Assembly: GCA_030604135.1 (NCBI GenBank) | Contig: JAUVWL010000014.1 | Span: 1 to 64,000 of the forward strand | DNA length: 64,000 nt | From: Burkholderiales bacterium | GTDB taxonomy: Bacteria; Pseudomonadota; Gammaproteobacteria; Burkholderiales; Burkholderiaceae_C | Direction: 5' to 3' | In this document: positions 51,305 to 60,129 of the stretch, piece by piece | How the letters are laid out: each line of letters opens with the position of its first letter | Numbering within the stretch: position 1 is the stretch's first letter | Notes under the pieces: generated by a model | Told to the model about the DNA's origin: nothing | What the model saw: only the letters and a program-made list of their open reading frames with translations | Database searches by the model: none | Position numbers and translations under genes: made by a program

Positions 51305-52462
51305 TCAGCGGCGCTGCCCGTTGCTGGTGGGCAGGTTGCGGCGTCCTGGCGTGACTTCCACGGCTGTGCGGCCGTCACGGCGAATCACCTGCAGTTGAGC
51401 CGGTACACCCGGTGTCAGTGCCGCCACAGCCGAAAGCAGCTCCGCGACGCTGGCCACGTCGCGATCACCCACGCGGCTGATCACATCGCCCGGACGAATG
51501 CCTGCCTGGGCCGCCGGCCCGTTCTGCAGCACGCCGGTGATGATCACGCCCTGCATGCCCGCGATTCCGAAGCTCTCGGCCATCTCGGTGGTCAGGTCCT
51601 GGGGTTCGACACCGATCCATCCGCGCGTCACCTGGCCATCGCGCACGATGGCCTCGAGCACGCTGCGGGCGGTGGATGTGGGAATGGCAAAACCGATGCC
51701 CATGGAGCCGCCCGATCGCGAGTAAATGGCCGTGTTGATACCCATCAGGTGCCCGTGCACGTCCACCAGAGCGCCGCCGGAGTTGCCGGGGTTGATGGCG
51801 GCATCGGTCTGGATGAAGTTCTCGAAGGTGTTGATGCCCAGTTGGGTGCGCCCGAGGGCGCTGACAATGCCGCTGGTGACGGTCTGGCCCACACCAAAGG
51901 GGTTGCCAATCGCCAGCACCGGATCGCCGATGGCCAGTTCGTCGGAGTTGCCCAGGGCGATCACCGGAAGACCGGTCAGATCGATCTTGAGAATGGCCAG
52001 ATCCGTCTCGGGGTCGGTACCGATGACCTGGGCCACCGACCTGCGCCCGTCGTTGAGCATGACTTCGATTTCGTCGGCTTCTTCGATCACATGGTTGTTG
52101 GTCAGGATATAGCCCGCCGGGCTGACGATCACGCCTGATCCCAGGCCGGATTGGGGTTGAGACCGCCCCTGGTCGCCAAAAAAGAACCGGAACCAGGGGT
52201 CCATGTTGGGCGGTGAATTGACCGGTGCCTTGCTGGTGTTGATGCTGACCACCGCAGCCGAGGCCACCTGAGCCGCTGTGCGGAAACTGGTCACACCTTC
52301 GGCAGCCGGTGCCGATGAACTGGTGATCGCCTCGAACACCGGCACGACCGAGGTCACGCCCGGGCGACGACCGAGCCAGTCGGGCTTGAGCGTGGCCACG
52401 ACAAAAAACACCGCCACCAGGACCGTGACGGATTGGGCGAACAGCAGCCAGAGTCGTTTCAT
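51305..52462 (-). CDS. DegS/DegQ-like trypsin-type serine protease with one PDZ domain
   Basis: Periplasmic HtrA-family protease tethered to the inner membrane. The 385-residue product has an N-terminal helix (about 5-24, WLLFAQSVTVLVAVFFVVATL) with no cleavage site, and a trypsin domain with His124 (TNNHV), Asp154 (ETDLAILKI) and Ser228 (NPGNSGGAL). One PDZ domain (about 275-370) follows. One anchor plus one PDZ resembles DegS, a stress sensor, more than DegP; the annotation often used for this locus is Do/DegQ-like. The start at 52462 (MKRLWLL) is preferred to GTG 52492. The tatC neighbour is common in Burkholderiales. Confidence 0.9.
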   Translation of the reverse strand: MKRLWLLFAQSVTVLVAVFFVVATLKPDWLGRRPGVTSVVPVFEAITSSSAPAAEGVTSFRTAAQVASAAVVSINTSKAPVNSPPNMDPWFRFFFGDQGRSQPQSGLGSGVIVSPAGYILTNNHVIEEADEIEVMLNDGRRSVAQVIGTDPETDLAILKIDLTGLPVIALGNSDELAIGDPVLAIGNPFGVGQTVTSGIVSALGRTQLGINTFENFIQTDAAINPGNSGGALVDVHGHLMGINTAIYSRSGGSMGIGFAIPTSTARSVLEAIVRDGQVTRGWIGVEPQDLTTEMAESFGIAGMQGVIITGVLQNGPAAQAGIRPGDVISRVGDRDVASVAELLSAVAALTPGVPAQLQVIRRDGRTAVEVTPGRRNLPTSNGQRR

Positions 52463-52581
52463 GAAGCAAGAATCATTAGCCTGCCGCACCACCGATGCAG
52501 CTCATGGCATTGTGGCGCATATGGGAGCCGGATGCCCACGCCTCAAGAGCCGGTCGTGGCGTTGACACAGATCAAGGCAAG

Positions 52582-52600
52582 GCACCCGCTGAGCGGGTGC
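52582..52600. other. Perfect hairpin upstream of the DUF3149 gene
   Basis: GCACCCGC/GCGGGTGC, an 8-bp stem with a TGA loop, lies 38 bases before the DUF3149 start in the 175-base divergent region with the protease gene. TTGACA at 52562-52567 is a perfect -35 hexamer, but no -10 follows at 16-18 bp. Nothing else is clear in this gap. Confidence 0.4.
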
Positions 52601-52637
52601 AATCGGAGGACTTACAACCACGTCAATGGAGTGCGCA

Positions 52638-52778
52638 ATGAAAGCGATTGTGGACCTGTTTTCCACCGACTATGGGCTGTTCAGCATCGGAGTCATCCTG
52701 TTCACCCTGTTCATGGGTATCTGGTTCTACCGCTTTTTCATGCGCAAGATTGCCGAGTCGGAAAAGAACGGCAGCTGA
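52638..52778 (+). CDS. DUF3149-type 46-residue membrane protein
   Basis: The product begins MKAIVDLFSTDYGLFSIGVI, has one strong helix (about 14-33, FSIGVILFTLFMGIWFYRFF) and ends in a charged tail (MRKIAESEKNGS). The pattern, with LFSTDYGL..GVI.FTL.MG..F, matches DUF3149 as I know it. GGAG lies six bases before ATG 52638. Function unknown. It is too short for many gene callers. Its neighbours are the DegS-like protease (divergent) and a NIF3-like gene (73 bases downstream). Confidence 0.8.
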   Translation: MKAIVDLFSTDYGLFSIGVILFTLFMGIWFYRFFMRKIAESEKNGS

Positions 52779-52850
52779 TCGCGAACGCAGCGGTGTCAGA
52801 ATGTGCACGGGATGCATTTCCCATGCATGTTCGACTGTCGCCCGCTGCCC

Positions 52851-53630
52851 ATGAAACAAACGCCTGCCCCATCCGTTGAGCGAACACGGCTTGTCGCCGC
52901 CCTCGACGAGCTACTTGAGCCACAGGCTTTCAGGGACTACGGACCGAACGGGCTACAGGTGGAGGGGCGCCCGAACGTGGGCACCCTGGTCACCGGTGTC
53001 ACGGCCAGCCTGGCCCTGATCGATGCGGCCATTGAAGCGGGGGCTGACGCCATACTCGTTCACCACGGGCTCTTCTGGCGTGGACAGGACGGGCGTGTGA
53101 CCGGCTGGATGCGCCAGCGGCTGGGCCGGCTCCTGGCGCATGACATCAATCTGCTGGCTTACCACCTGCCGCTCGATGCCCACGCCAGTCTGGGCAACAA
53201 CGCCCAGCTGGCGCGGCGACTGTCGGTGCGCGTACCCGATGGGCCCCAAGGTCGTTTTGGCGAGCAAGCACTGGGTTTTCTCGGAGAACGCGAACCGGTC
53301 AGTCTGGCCCGCCTGGCCGACGAGGCGCAGGTGGCGCTGAGGCGCTCGCCCACGGTCGTGGGCGATCCGGATCGTGAGGTCCGCCGGGTGGCCTTGTGCA
53401 CGGGTGGAGCACAGGGTTACTTCGAGGCCGCCATTGCAGCCGGTGCTGACGTGTTCATCACCGGAGAGATTTCTGAGCCGCAGGTCCACTACGCGCGCGA
53501 GACCGGCGTGGCCTACATGGCTTGTGGCCACCATGCGACCGAGCGCGACGGTGTGGCCGCCGTGGGGGCGCACGTGGCGGACCTGCTCGGCGTGGCGCAC
53601 CGATTCATCGACATCGACAATCCGGCATGA
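52851..53630 (+). CDS. NIF3/YbgI-family metal-binding protein (GTP cyclohydrolase I type 2 homologue)
   Basis: A 259-residue member of the NIF3/DUF34 family, dimetal proteins of uncertain function. It has YGPNGLQVEGRPNVGTLVTGVTAS, the metal motif ILVHHGLFWRG, YHLPLDAHASLGNN and the C-terminal GEISEPQVHYARETGVAYMACGHHATE. ATG 52851 (MKQTPAPS) gives the usual N-terminus; an in-frame ATG at 52803 adds 16 unlikely residues. pdxA follows by 60 bases. Confidence 0.9.
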   Translation: MKQTPAPSVERTRLVAALDELLEPQAFRDYGPNGLQVEGRPNVGTLVTGVTASLALIDAAIEAGADAILVHHGLFWRGQDGRVTGWMRQRLGRLLAHDINLLAYHLPLDAHASLGNNAQLARRLSVRVPDGPQGRFGEQALGFLGEREPVSLARLADEAQVALRRSPTVVGDPDREVRRVALCTGGAQGYFEAAIAAGADVFITGEISEPQVHYARETGVAYMACGHHATERDGVAAVGAHVADLLGVAHRFIDIDNPA

Positions 53631-53669
53631 GCGCCGCCGGGCCGTTCCCAAGGCGCTCAGCCCCGCAGT

Positions 53670-53682
53670 GCGCAGCACGGAG
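53670..53682 (+). repeat. 13-mer GCGCAGCACGGAG shared with 24975-24987
   Basis: The identical 13 bases occur just upstream of the MFS gene (24975-24987) and of pdxA (53670-53682). In both cases the terminal GGAG falls at ribosome-site distance from the start codon. It may be a fragment of a dispersed intergenic repeat or chance plus ribosome-site constraint. Confidence 0.4.
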
Positions 53683-53690
53683 GGTGATTC

Positions 53691-54722
53691 ATGAGCATTG
53701 AGCGACCGCTGATCGTCACCATGGGCGATCCTGCGGGTATCGGGCCAGAAATCGTGCTGGCAGCGGCTGCGAGGCGACCGCAATGGTTGTCGCAGGTGGT
53801 GGTCGCTGGCGACGTTGCGACGATGGAGCGCGCGGCCAGAGCTTTGTCGGTCGCGGGTTGCCCAGGGGTTCCACCGGTGGTCGCGATGGCCAGCCTGACG
53901 TCGGACAAGACGACAACAGGGCAGGGGATGGCAGTCTGGCAGGCCTGTGAACCTCACGATCCCGTGGCCTGGGGCCGAATCGACCCGGTGGCGGGACGGG
54001 TGGCCGCTCAATGCATACGCCAGGCCACCCAGGCCGTGCTGGGTGGGCAGGGCCGGGCGCTGGTGACCGCGCCGGTGAATAAGGAGGCTTTCGCCCTGGC
54101 CGGCGTTCCGTGGCCTGGGCACACCGAAATGCTGCAGTCGCTGGCGGCCGAGCACCAAGGTTGCCAACCCGATGCCGTGCCGGTGCGGATGATGTTGAGC
54201 GAGCCGCGCCTTTGCACCGTGCTGGTCAGCATCCACGTCGCGTTGCGCGATGCCATCGCCGCAGTGACACGTGAGCGTGTGCTCCAGACGCTGGAAATCA
54301 CCGACCGGCACTTCCGACGCTTTGCCGGCCGAAGGCCCCGTATCGCTGTGGCCGGACTGAACCCGCACGCCGGTGAAGGTGGACTGTTTGGCCGCGAGGA
54401 AGTGGACGAGATTGCCCCGGCCATCGCACAGGCAAGGGCTGCTGGCATGGACGCCCAGGGTCCTTTTCCGCCCGATACCGTGTTCATGCAGGCGCGCCAG
54501 GGAGCCTATGACGTGGTGATTGCCATGTACCACGATCAGGGGCTGATCGCGGTGAAGCTGCTGGGACTGGAGAACGGTGTCAACACCACACTCGGTCTGC
54601 CCTTTGTTCGGACCAGCCCGGACCACGGCACGGCATTCGATCTGGCTGGTACCGGCCGGGCCAGCCCCGACAGCCTGATGGCCGCCATCGAGGCGGCCAT
54701 GGCTGCGACCCCGTCCGGTTAA
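53691..54722 (+). CDS. pdxA: 4-hydroxythreonine-4-phosphate dehydrogenase
   Basis: NAD- and metal-dependent enzyme of pyridoxal phosphate synthesis, oxidising 4-phosphohydroxy-L-threonine. The 343-residue product has TMGDPAGIGPEIVL, the metal histidines in PGHTEMLQSLAAEH and AMYHDQGLIAVKLLG, and VNTTLGLPFVRTSPDHGTAFDLAGTG in pieces. Full length. GGAGGG lies six bases before ATG 53691. Confidence 0.96.
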   Translation: MSIERPLIVTMGDPAGIGPEIVLAAAARRPQWLSQVVVAGDVATMERAARALSVAGCPGVPPVVAMASLTSDKTTTGQGMAVWQACEPHDPVAWGRIDPVAGRVAAQCIRQATQAVLGGQGRALVTAPVNKEAFALAGVPWPGHTEMLQSLAAEHQGCQPDAVPVRMMLSEPRLCTVLVSIHVALRDAIAAVTRERVLQTLEITDRHFRRFAGRRPRIAVAGLNPHAGEGGLFGREEVDEIAPAIAQARAAGMDAQGPFPPDTVFMQARQGAYDVVIAMYHDQGLIAVKLLGLENGVNTTLGLPFVRTSPDHGTAFDLAGTGRASPDSLMAAIEAAMAATPSG

Positions 54723-54744
54723 GAGGGAGCTGGTCCTCTCGCAA

Positions 54745-55167
<423 letters not shown>

Positions 55168-55366
55168 GGGACTCCTCCAATCGGGTTGCTCACCCGTGAC
55201 CAGTTGATTGAGATTTGAGGCCGTTGTAACCGGCCGTCGGCATTCTCACATGCCCAACAAAAGTACTCAGCCTGTCTGATGGAAATCAAAGGCTGCTGAC
55301 AGCCCGGTTGTGACAATAGTCCACTCGCATACCCCGGCAAGCCACAGATGCCCAATGGTGGTCCAG

Positions 55367-55372
55367 TACAAT
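55367..55372 (+). promoter_or_regulatory. Candidate -10 element of petABC
   Basis: TACAAT lies 48 bases before the petA start in the 252-base mscL-petA gap. No recognisable -35 is at 16-18 bp. The rest of the gap (55168-55366) shows no gene or strong hairpin. Confidence 0.3.
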
Positions 55373-55419
55373 GCCGGGTTGTCCCTAATGTCCACTTCAA
55401 TCCAGTTCGAAAGATCCCC

Positions 55420-56028
55420 ATGAGTGAAGCAACCACCGATGCGTCTGTCGACAACAGTCGCCGTACCTGGCTGATCACCTCCTGCGCCATGGGCGGCGTG
55501 GGTGCTGCTGCCGTGGCCGTGCCTTTTGTGGCCAGTTTCCAGCCTTCCGAGCGGGCCAAGGCGGCCGGCGCCTCGGTTGAAGTGGATGTGTCGAGTATTG
55601 CACCTGGTGAAATGCTGACGGTGGAGTGGCGGGGCAAGCCGGTCTGGATCATGCGACGCACGGAAGAGCAACTGGCGGCACTGGAGCAGGTGGAAAGCCA
55701 GCTGGCCGACCCATTGTCCAGGCGCACGGCCTACCCGACCCCACCCTACGCGCAGAATCGTCACCGCTCGATCAAACCGGAAATTTTGGTGGCGGTGGGT
55801 ATCTGCACACACCTGGGTTGCTCTCCCGGTGCCCGTTTCACGCCTGGCCCGCAGCCTTCGCTGCCCGACGACTGGCAAGGCGGTTTCTTCTGTGCCTGCC
55901 ACGGTTCCACCTTTGATCTGGCCGGTCGCGTGTTCCGCAACAAGCCCGCGCCCGACAATCTGGAAGTGCCTCCGCACCACTACGCGTCGGAGACCGTCCT
56001 GATTGTGGGCGAGGAACAGTCGGCCTGA
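55420..56028 (+). CDS. petA: Ubiquinol-cytochrome c reductase, Rieske iron-sulfur subunit
   Basis: Carries electrons from ubiquinol to cytochrome c1. The 202-residue product has a twin-arginine signal-anchor (NSRRTWLITSCAMGGVGAAAVAVPFV; Arg14-Arg15) and the Rieske boxes CTHLGC (Cys129, His131, Cys134) and CACHG (Cys158, Cys160, His161), with one disulfide pair. It should be a Tat substrate. ATG 55420 is chosen because it places the signal normally. First gene of petABC. Confidence 0.96.
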   Translation: MSEATTDASVDNSRRTWLITSCAMGGVGAAAVAVPFVASFQPSERAKAAGASVEVDVSSIAPGEMLTVEWRGKPVWIMRRTEEQLAALEQVESQLADPLSRRTAYPTPPYAQNRHRSIKPEILVAVGICTHLGCSPGARFTPGPQPSLPDDWQGGFFCACHGSTFDLAGRVFRNKPAPDNLEVPPHHYASETVLIVGEEQSA

Positions 56029-56071
56029 GCGGTTCCGGCTGGCAGCAGACAACTGACATCAGAGGCACCCC

Positions 56072-57550
56072 ATGGCTGAATACAAAGAGATTTCTCCCGA
56101 CGCCCCCGCGGGCCAGAAGCTGCTGAACTGGGTTGATAACCGGTTCCCGCTGTCCAAGCTCTTCAATGAGCACATGGCCGAGTACTACGCGCCAAAGAAC
56201 TTCAACTGGTGGTACATCTTCGGCTCGCTGGCCTTGCTGGTGCTGGTGATCCAGATCGTCACCGGCATCTTCCTGGTGATGCACTACAAGCCCGATGCCA
56301 CCCTCAATGCCGCCGGCGTGCCGGTGGCTTTCGCGTCGGTTGAATACATCATGCGCGACGTGCCATGGGGCTGGCTGATCCGCTACATGCACTCCACCGG
56401 TGCCTCCGCCTTCTTTGTGGTCGTCTACCTGCACATGTTCCGCGGTCTGATCTACGGTTCGTACCGCAAGCCGCGTGAGCTGGTCTGGATCTTCGGTGTG
56501 GCCATCTTCCTGGTGCTCATGGCCGAGGCGTTCATGGGCTACCTCTTGCCCTGGGGCCAGATGTCCTACTGGGGAGCCCAGGTGATCGTGAACCTGTTCT
56601 CGGCCATTCCGTTCATCGGTCCCGATCTGGCACTGCTCATCCGTGGTGACTTTGTGGTCGGTGATGCGACCCTCAACCGCTTCTTCAGCTTCCATGTCAT
56701 CGCAGTGCCGCTGGTTCTGCTGGGTCTGGTGGTTGCTCACATCATCGCACTGCACGAGGTCGGTTCGAACAACCCGGACGGCGTCGAGATCAAGGCAACC
56801 AAGGATGACAAGGGTCGCCCGGTCGACGGCATCCCGTTCCACCCCTACTACAGCGTGCATGACATTTTTGGTGTCTCGCTGTTCCTGCTGGTGTTCTCGG
56901 CCATCGTGTTCTTCGCGCCCGAGTTCGGCGGCTACTTCCTGGAGTTCAACAACTTCATTCCAGCCGATCCGCTGACCACCCCCCTGCACATTGCCCCGGT
57001 CTGGTACTTCACACCCTTCTACTCCATCCTTCGTGCCGTCACCTCGGCCTTCATGCCCTACCTGTGGCTGTTCATGGTGGTGTTGGGCCTGGTGATCGTG
57101 AACCGGGGCCAGTTGCCCGCCCTGGTGAAGATGGGTTACTGGGGTGTGGTGGCCGTGCTGTTCTTCTGGTTCGGCGTACCTGCCGTGGTCGGCTCGTGGT
57201 TCGGCATGGAAATCACCAACCCGCTGCTGGTCGGCTCTGACGCCAAATTCTGGGGCGTGGTCGCCATGGGTGGTGCGGTGATCATCCTGTTCTTCCTGCC
57301 ATGGCTCGACCAGAGCCCGGTCAAGTCCATCCGCTACCGCCCGCGCTGGAACCTGTGGCTGTACGTGGTGTTTGTCATCAACTTCCTGGTGCTGGGCTAC
57401 CTGGGTGTGCTGCCGCCGTTCCCGGTGGGTGAATTCGTGTCCCAGGTCGGCACCCTGTTCTACTTCGGCTTCTTCCTGATGATGCCTTGGTGGACTCGCC
57501 TGGGCGACTTCAAGCCTGTGCCCACCCGTGTGACCTTCACGCCCCACTGA
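56072..57550 (+). CDS. petB: Ubiquinol-cytochrome c reductase, cytochrome b subunit
   Basis: Membrane core of the bc1 complex with two b haems and the Qo/Qi sites. The 492-residue product is full-length cytochrome b (not split). It has the helix-B and helix-D histidines (for example RYMHSTGASAFFVVVYLHMFRGL and FFSFHVIAVPLVLLGLVVAHIIALH), the Qo PEWY-like region as IAPVWYFTPFYSILRA, and GYLLPWGQMSYWGA. It is longer than mitochondrial cytochrome b, as is usual in betaproteobacteria. Follows petA by 43 bases. Confidence 0.96.
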   Translation: MAEYKEISPDAPAGQKLLNWVDNRFPLSKLFNEHMAEYYAPKNFNWWYIFGSLALLVLVIQIVTGIFLVMHYKPDATLNAAGVPVAFASVEYIMRDVPWGWLIRYMHSTGASAFFVVVYLHMFRGLIYGSYRKPRELVWIFGVAIFLVLMAEAFMGYLLPWGQMSYWGAQVIVNLFSAIPFIGPDLALLIRGDFVVGDATLNRFFSFHVIAVPLVLLGLVVAHIIALHEVGSNNPDGVEIKATKDDKGRPVDGIPFHPYYSVHDIFGVSLFLLVFSAIVFFAPEFGGYFLEFNNFIPADPLTTPLHIAPVWYFTPFYSILRAVTSAFMPYLWLFMVVLGLVIVNRGQLPALVKMGYWGVVAVLFFWFGVPAVVGSWFGMEITNPLLVGSDAKFWGVVAMGGAVIILFFLPWLDQSPVKSIRYRPRWNLWLYVVFVINFLVLGYLGVLPPFPVGEFVSQVGTLFYFGFFLMMPWWTRLGDFKPVPTRVTFTPH

Positions 57551-57579
57551 GCGCATCGAACGAATCCGGAGTCAAGCAA

Positions 57580-58335
57580 ATGAAAAAAATCCTTCTGGGC
57601 TTCATGCTGGCCTTGGGTCTGTCGGGCATGGCCCATGCCGCTGGCGTGGCATTCCCGCTCGACAAGGCGCCCAACCGAACCAACGACATGGCAGCACTGC
57701 AAAACGGTGCCAAGCTGTTTGTCAACTACTGCCTGAACTGCCATTCGGCTTCGTTCATGCGATTCAACCGCCTGCTTGATACCGGCCTGACCGACAAACA
57801 GGTCATGGACAACCTGGTGTTCACCACCGACCGGATCGGTGACACCATGGTGGCCGCGATCAACCCGAATCAGGCCAAAGACTGGTTCGGCAAGAACCCG
57901 CCCGACCTCACGCTGGTGGCCCGCTCCCGTGCCAGCGGCGCCGGCTCGGGGCCTGACTACCTGTTCACCCTGCTGCGCACCTATTACCGCGACAGCACGA
58001 CGCCCAACGGCTGGAACAACCTGGTGTACCCGAACATCGGCATGCCAAACCCGTTGTGGGAGCTGCAGGGGGAGCGTGTGCCGGTATTTGACAAGGTGGT
58101 GTCGCATGGCCAGGAAATCGAGGTGTTCCGTGGCTGGGAAACCGCCAAGCAAGGCACCATGAGCCAGGCCGAGTACGATCGCAACGTCGGCGATCTGGTG
58201 GCCTTTCTGCAGTGGATGGCCGAACCTGGGCAGAACACCCGCATCCGCCTCGGCGTCTGGGTTATGCTGTTCCTCTCTGTGTTCACACTGGTGGCGTGGC
58301 GCCTGAACGCCGCCTACTGGAAAGACATCAAGTAA
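57580..58335 (+). CDS. petC: Ubiquinol-cytochrome c reductase, cytochrome c1 subunit
   Basis: Membrane-anchored c-type cytochrome of the bc1 complex. The 251-residue precursor has a signal peptide (MKKILLGFMLALGLSGMAHA), the haem site CLNCH (Cys51, Cys54, His55), NLVYPNIGMPNPLWELQG with the ligand methionine, and a C-terminal anchor (LGVWVMLFLSVFTLVAWRL). ATG 57580 has GGAG ten bases upstream; an in-frame ATG at 57487 lies inside petB. Confidence 0.96.
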   Translation: MKKILLGFMLALGLSGMAHAAGVAFPLDKAPNRTNDMAALQNGAKLFVNYCLNCHSASFMRFNRLLDTGLTDKQVMDNLVFTTDRIGDTMVAAINPNQAKDWFGKNPPDLTLVARSRASGAGSGPDYLFTLLRTYYRDSTTPNGWNNLVYPNIGMPNPLWELQGERVPVFDKVVSHGQEIEVFRGWETAKQGTMSQAEYDRNVGDLVAFLQWMAEPGQNTRIRLGVWVMLFLSVFTLVAWRLNAAYWKDIK

Positions 58336-58459
58336 TTCCCATCCCGAGAAACGCCGCCCGGTCTTGTGTTGCCGGGCCGCGGTTCAGACCACAGTGGCTT
58401 GCCGCATCGGCCGATGCGCTTGCATGCCACTGTTTTTTTGCTTCAAGGAGACATTGCCC

Positions 58460-59071
58460 ATGATGGTTCTGTATTCGGGCACCACCTGCCCCTACTCGCA
58501 TCGCTGCCGTTTTGTTCTGTTCGAGAAGGGCATGGACTTCGAAATCCGCGATGTCGATCTCTACAACAAGCCGGAAGACATTGCGGTCATGAATCCGTAC
58601 GGTCAGGTGCCGATCCTGGTGGAGCGCGATCTGATCCTGTACGAATCGAACATCATCAACGAGTACATCGATGAGCGCTTCCCGCACCCCCAGCTGATGC
58701 CGGGTGACCCGGTCGATCGGGCGCGGGTCCGTCTGTTCCTGCTCAACTTCGAGAAGGAGCTGTTCACCCATGTGTCCACGCTGGAGTCCAGGGCCGCCAA
58801 AGGCAACGAGAAGGCCCTGGAGAAGGCTCGCTCGCACATCCGTGACCGGCTGACGCAACTGGCCCCGGTGTTTCTCAAAAACAAGTTCATGCTGGGCGAG
58901 AACTTCTCGATGCTCGATGTGGCGATCGCACCGCTGCTCTGGCGCCTGGACTTCTATGGCATCGAGCTGAGCAAGAACGCCGCACCATTGCTCAAGTACG
59001 CCGAACGCATCTTCTCCCGGCCGGCTTACATCGAGGCACTCACGCCATCTGAAAAGGTGATGCGCAAGTGA
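58460..59071 (+). CDS. sspA: Stringent starvation protein A (GST-like)
   Basis: RNA-polymerase-associated regulator with a glutathione-S-transferase fold that helps stress and stationary-phase transcription. The 203-residue product has MMVLYSGTTCPYSHRCRFVL, DLYNKPEDIAVMNPYGQVPILVERDLILYESNIINEYIDERFPHP in segments, and LGENFSMLDVAIAPLLWRLD. AAGGAG lies nine bases before ATG 58460. Located between petC and sspB, the classic order. Confidence 0.94.
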   Translation: MMVLYSGTTCPYSHRCRFVLFEKGMDFEIRDVDLYNKPEDIAVMNPYGQVPILVERDLILYESNIINEYIDERFPHPQLMPGDPVDRARVRLFLLNFEKELFTHVSTLESRAAKGNEKALEKARSHIRDRLTQLAPVFLKNKFMLGENFSMLDVAIAPLLWRLDFYGIELSKNAAPLLKYAERIFSRPAYIEALTPSEKVMRK

Positions 59072-59119
59072 GCCTTGGCGGATCTGCGCGTTTTGTGGGA
59101 CTGAAACCTTGAGCCTTCG

Positions 59120-59650
59120 ATGATCCTGGACATGCAGCAGGACGTTCCTTCCACCCGACCCTACCTCATCCGTGCCCTGCACGAGTGGTGCACCGACAAC
59201 GGATACTCACCGTACCTGGCAGTGCAGGTGGACGCATCGGTGCAGGTGCCGGCCGAGTTCGTCAAGAACGGTGAAATTGTTCTGAACGTGAGCTTTGATG
59301 CCACCAGCGGCCTGCGCATGGGCAACGAATTCATCGAGTTCAAGGCCCGGTTTGGTGGCGTGGCCAGAGACATCATGGTGCCCGTGGGTCATGTGGTGGC
59401 CATCTATGCCCGGGAGAATGGGCAGGGCATGGCCTTTCCTGCCCCCCCGCCAGCGACGCTGCTGCCTGCGTCTCCAGATCGGGAGGCGGCCGATACCAAG
59501 TCGTCCGACGCCGAGGCGGGCGAGTCCGTTCGAGGTGCTTTGCGTGCTGTCACGAGCGAGTCCGAAGTCTCCCCCGGGCCAGACGATCCGTCACCACCCC
59601 CGGCCCCCACCCGGCCGGACGGTCGCCCGCACCTCAAACGGGTCAAGTAA
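59120..59650 (+). CDS. sspB: ClpXP protease specificity-enhancing factor SspB
   Basis: Adaptor that delivers ssrA-tagged proteins to ClpXP. The 176-residue product has the substrate-binding domain (STRPYLIRALHEWCTDNGYSPYLAVQVD, FDATSGLRMGNEFIEFKARFGG) at about 10-110, a flexible Pro/Ser/Asp-rich linker, and the ClpX-docking tail HLKRVK at the end. Start 59120 or 59132 (MQQDVPS). A tRNA gene begins 13 bases after the stop. Confidence 0.95.
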   Translation: MILDMQQDVPSTRPYLIRALHEWCTDNGYSPYLAVQVDASVQVPAEFVKNGEIVLNVSFDATSGLRMGNEFIEFKARFGGVARDIMVPVGHVVAIYARENGQGMAFPAPPPATLLPASPDREAADTKSSDAEAGESVRGALRAVTSESEVSPGPDDPSPPPAPTRPDGRPHLKRVK

Positions 59651-59662
59651 AATATAAGGTTA

Positions 59663-59738
59663 GCCGCTTTAGCTCAGTTGGTAGAGCACTCGCCTTGTAA
59701 GCGATAGGTCGTCTGTTCGAGTCAGACAAGCGGCACCA
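59663..59738 (+). tRNA. tRNA-Thr (anticodon TGT), CCA encoded
   Basis: A 76-base cloverleaf. The acceptor GCCGCTT pairs with AAGCGGC, discriminator A and CCA. The D arm holds AGCTCAGTTGGTAGAGC, the anticodon loop is CTTGTAA with TGT, and the T arm is GTCTG-TTCGAGT-CAGAC. The top anticodon-stem pair (27-43) is C-T, a mismatch; the other four pairs are canonical. It reads ACA and, by wobble, other Thr codons. Confidence 0.95.
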
Positions 59739-59759
59739 TGTGCAGATCCGTCCAGGGCC

Positions 59760-59776
59760 CTGAACGCCACGTTCAG
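59760..59776. other. Hairpin between tRNA-Thr and the DUF721 gene
   Basis: CTGAACG/CGTTCAG, a perfect 7-bp stem with a CCA loop, begins 22 bases after the tRNA. It overlaps the stop codon of the convergent DUF721 gene (minus-strand TGA at 59773-59775). No T-run on either side. It may trim or delimit both transcripts. Confidence 0.4.
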
Positions 59777-60090
59777 CGGTCTCGGGATTGGATCTTGACG
59801 CGAATGGAGGTAACCTGAGCGCCATGCTGGCCCAGGTCCTGCAGCAACAAGGGAGTCAGGTGCCTGATCTTGGTGGCAGCCGCAGGGTTGCTGACCAGCA
59901 GGCACCACTGGGTGTCGTCCAGAGGTCCCGCCGTGATCTGGGTGCGCAAGCCGGCAGGAATGCGGTGCAGCACCTGATTCAGCAAGGACTTCGATCGTCG
60001 CGCACGCTCCATCAGGGCTGACAGCGCAGGGGCTTCCTCGGCCGCCTGCTCCAGGCTGAAGATGCGAGAAGGATGTCGGCCGGAGGACAT
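59773..60090 (-). CDS. DUF721 (DciA-like) small protein
   Basis: A 105-residue protein matching DUF721. The segments LEQAAEEAPALSALMERARRSKSLLNQV, PAGLRTQITAGPLDDTQWCLLVSNPAAATKIRHLTPLLLQDL and VTSIRVKIQSR show the family's helix then beta-alpha-beta pattern. DciA members load the replicative helicase; short secA-linked members are less studied. Start at ATG 60090 without a clear ribosome site. Divergent from the M23 peptidase gene. The position beside M23 peptidase and secA is typical of Burkholderiales. Confidence 0.75.
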   Translation of the reverse strand: MSSGRHPSRIFSLEQAAEEAPALSALMERARRSKSLLNQVLHRIPAGLRTQITAGPLDDTQWCLLVSNPAAATKIRHLTPLLLQDLGQHGAQVTSIRVKIQSRDR

Positions 60091-60129
60091 GGGTGGGCAA
60101 GGTGCGCCGCAGGCGCTGAAGGACTGAAG

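Noticed and set aside
55838..57556. Long open frame antisense to petA-petB
   Set aside because: The product is dominated by His, Gln, Asp and Glu, the reverse image of a membrane protein; no support.
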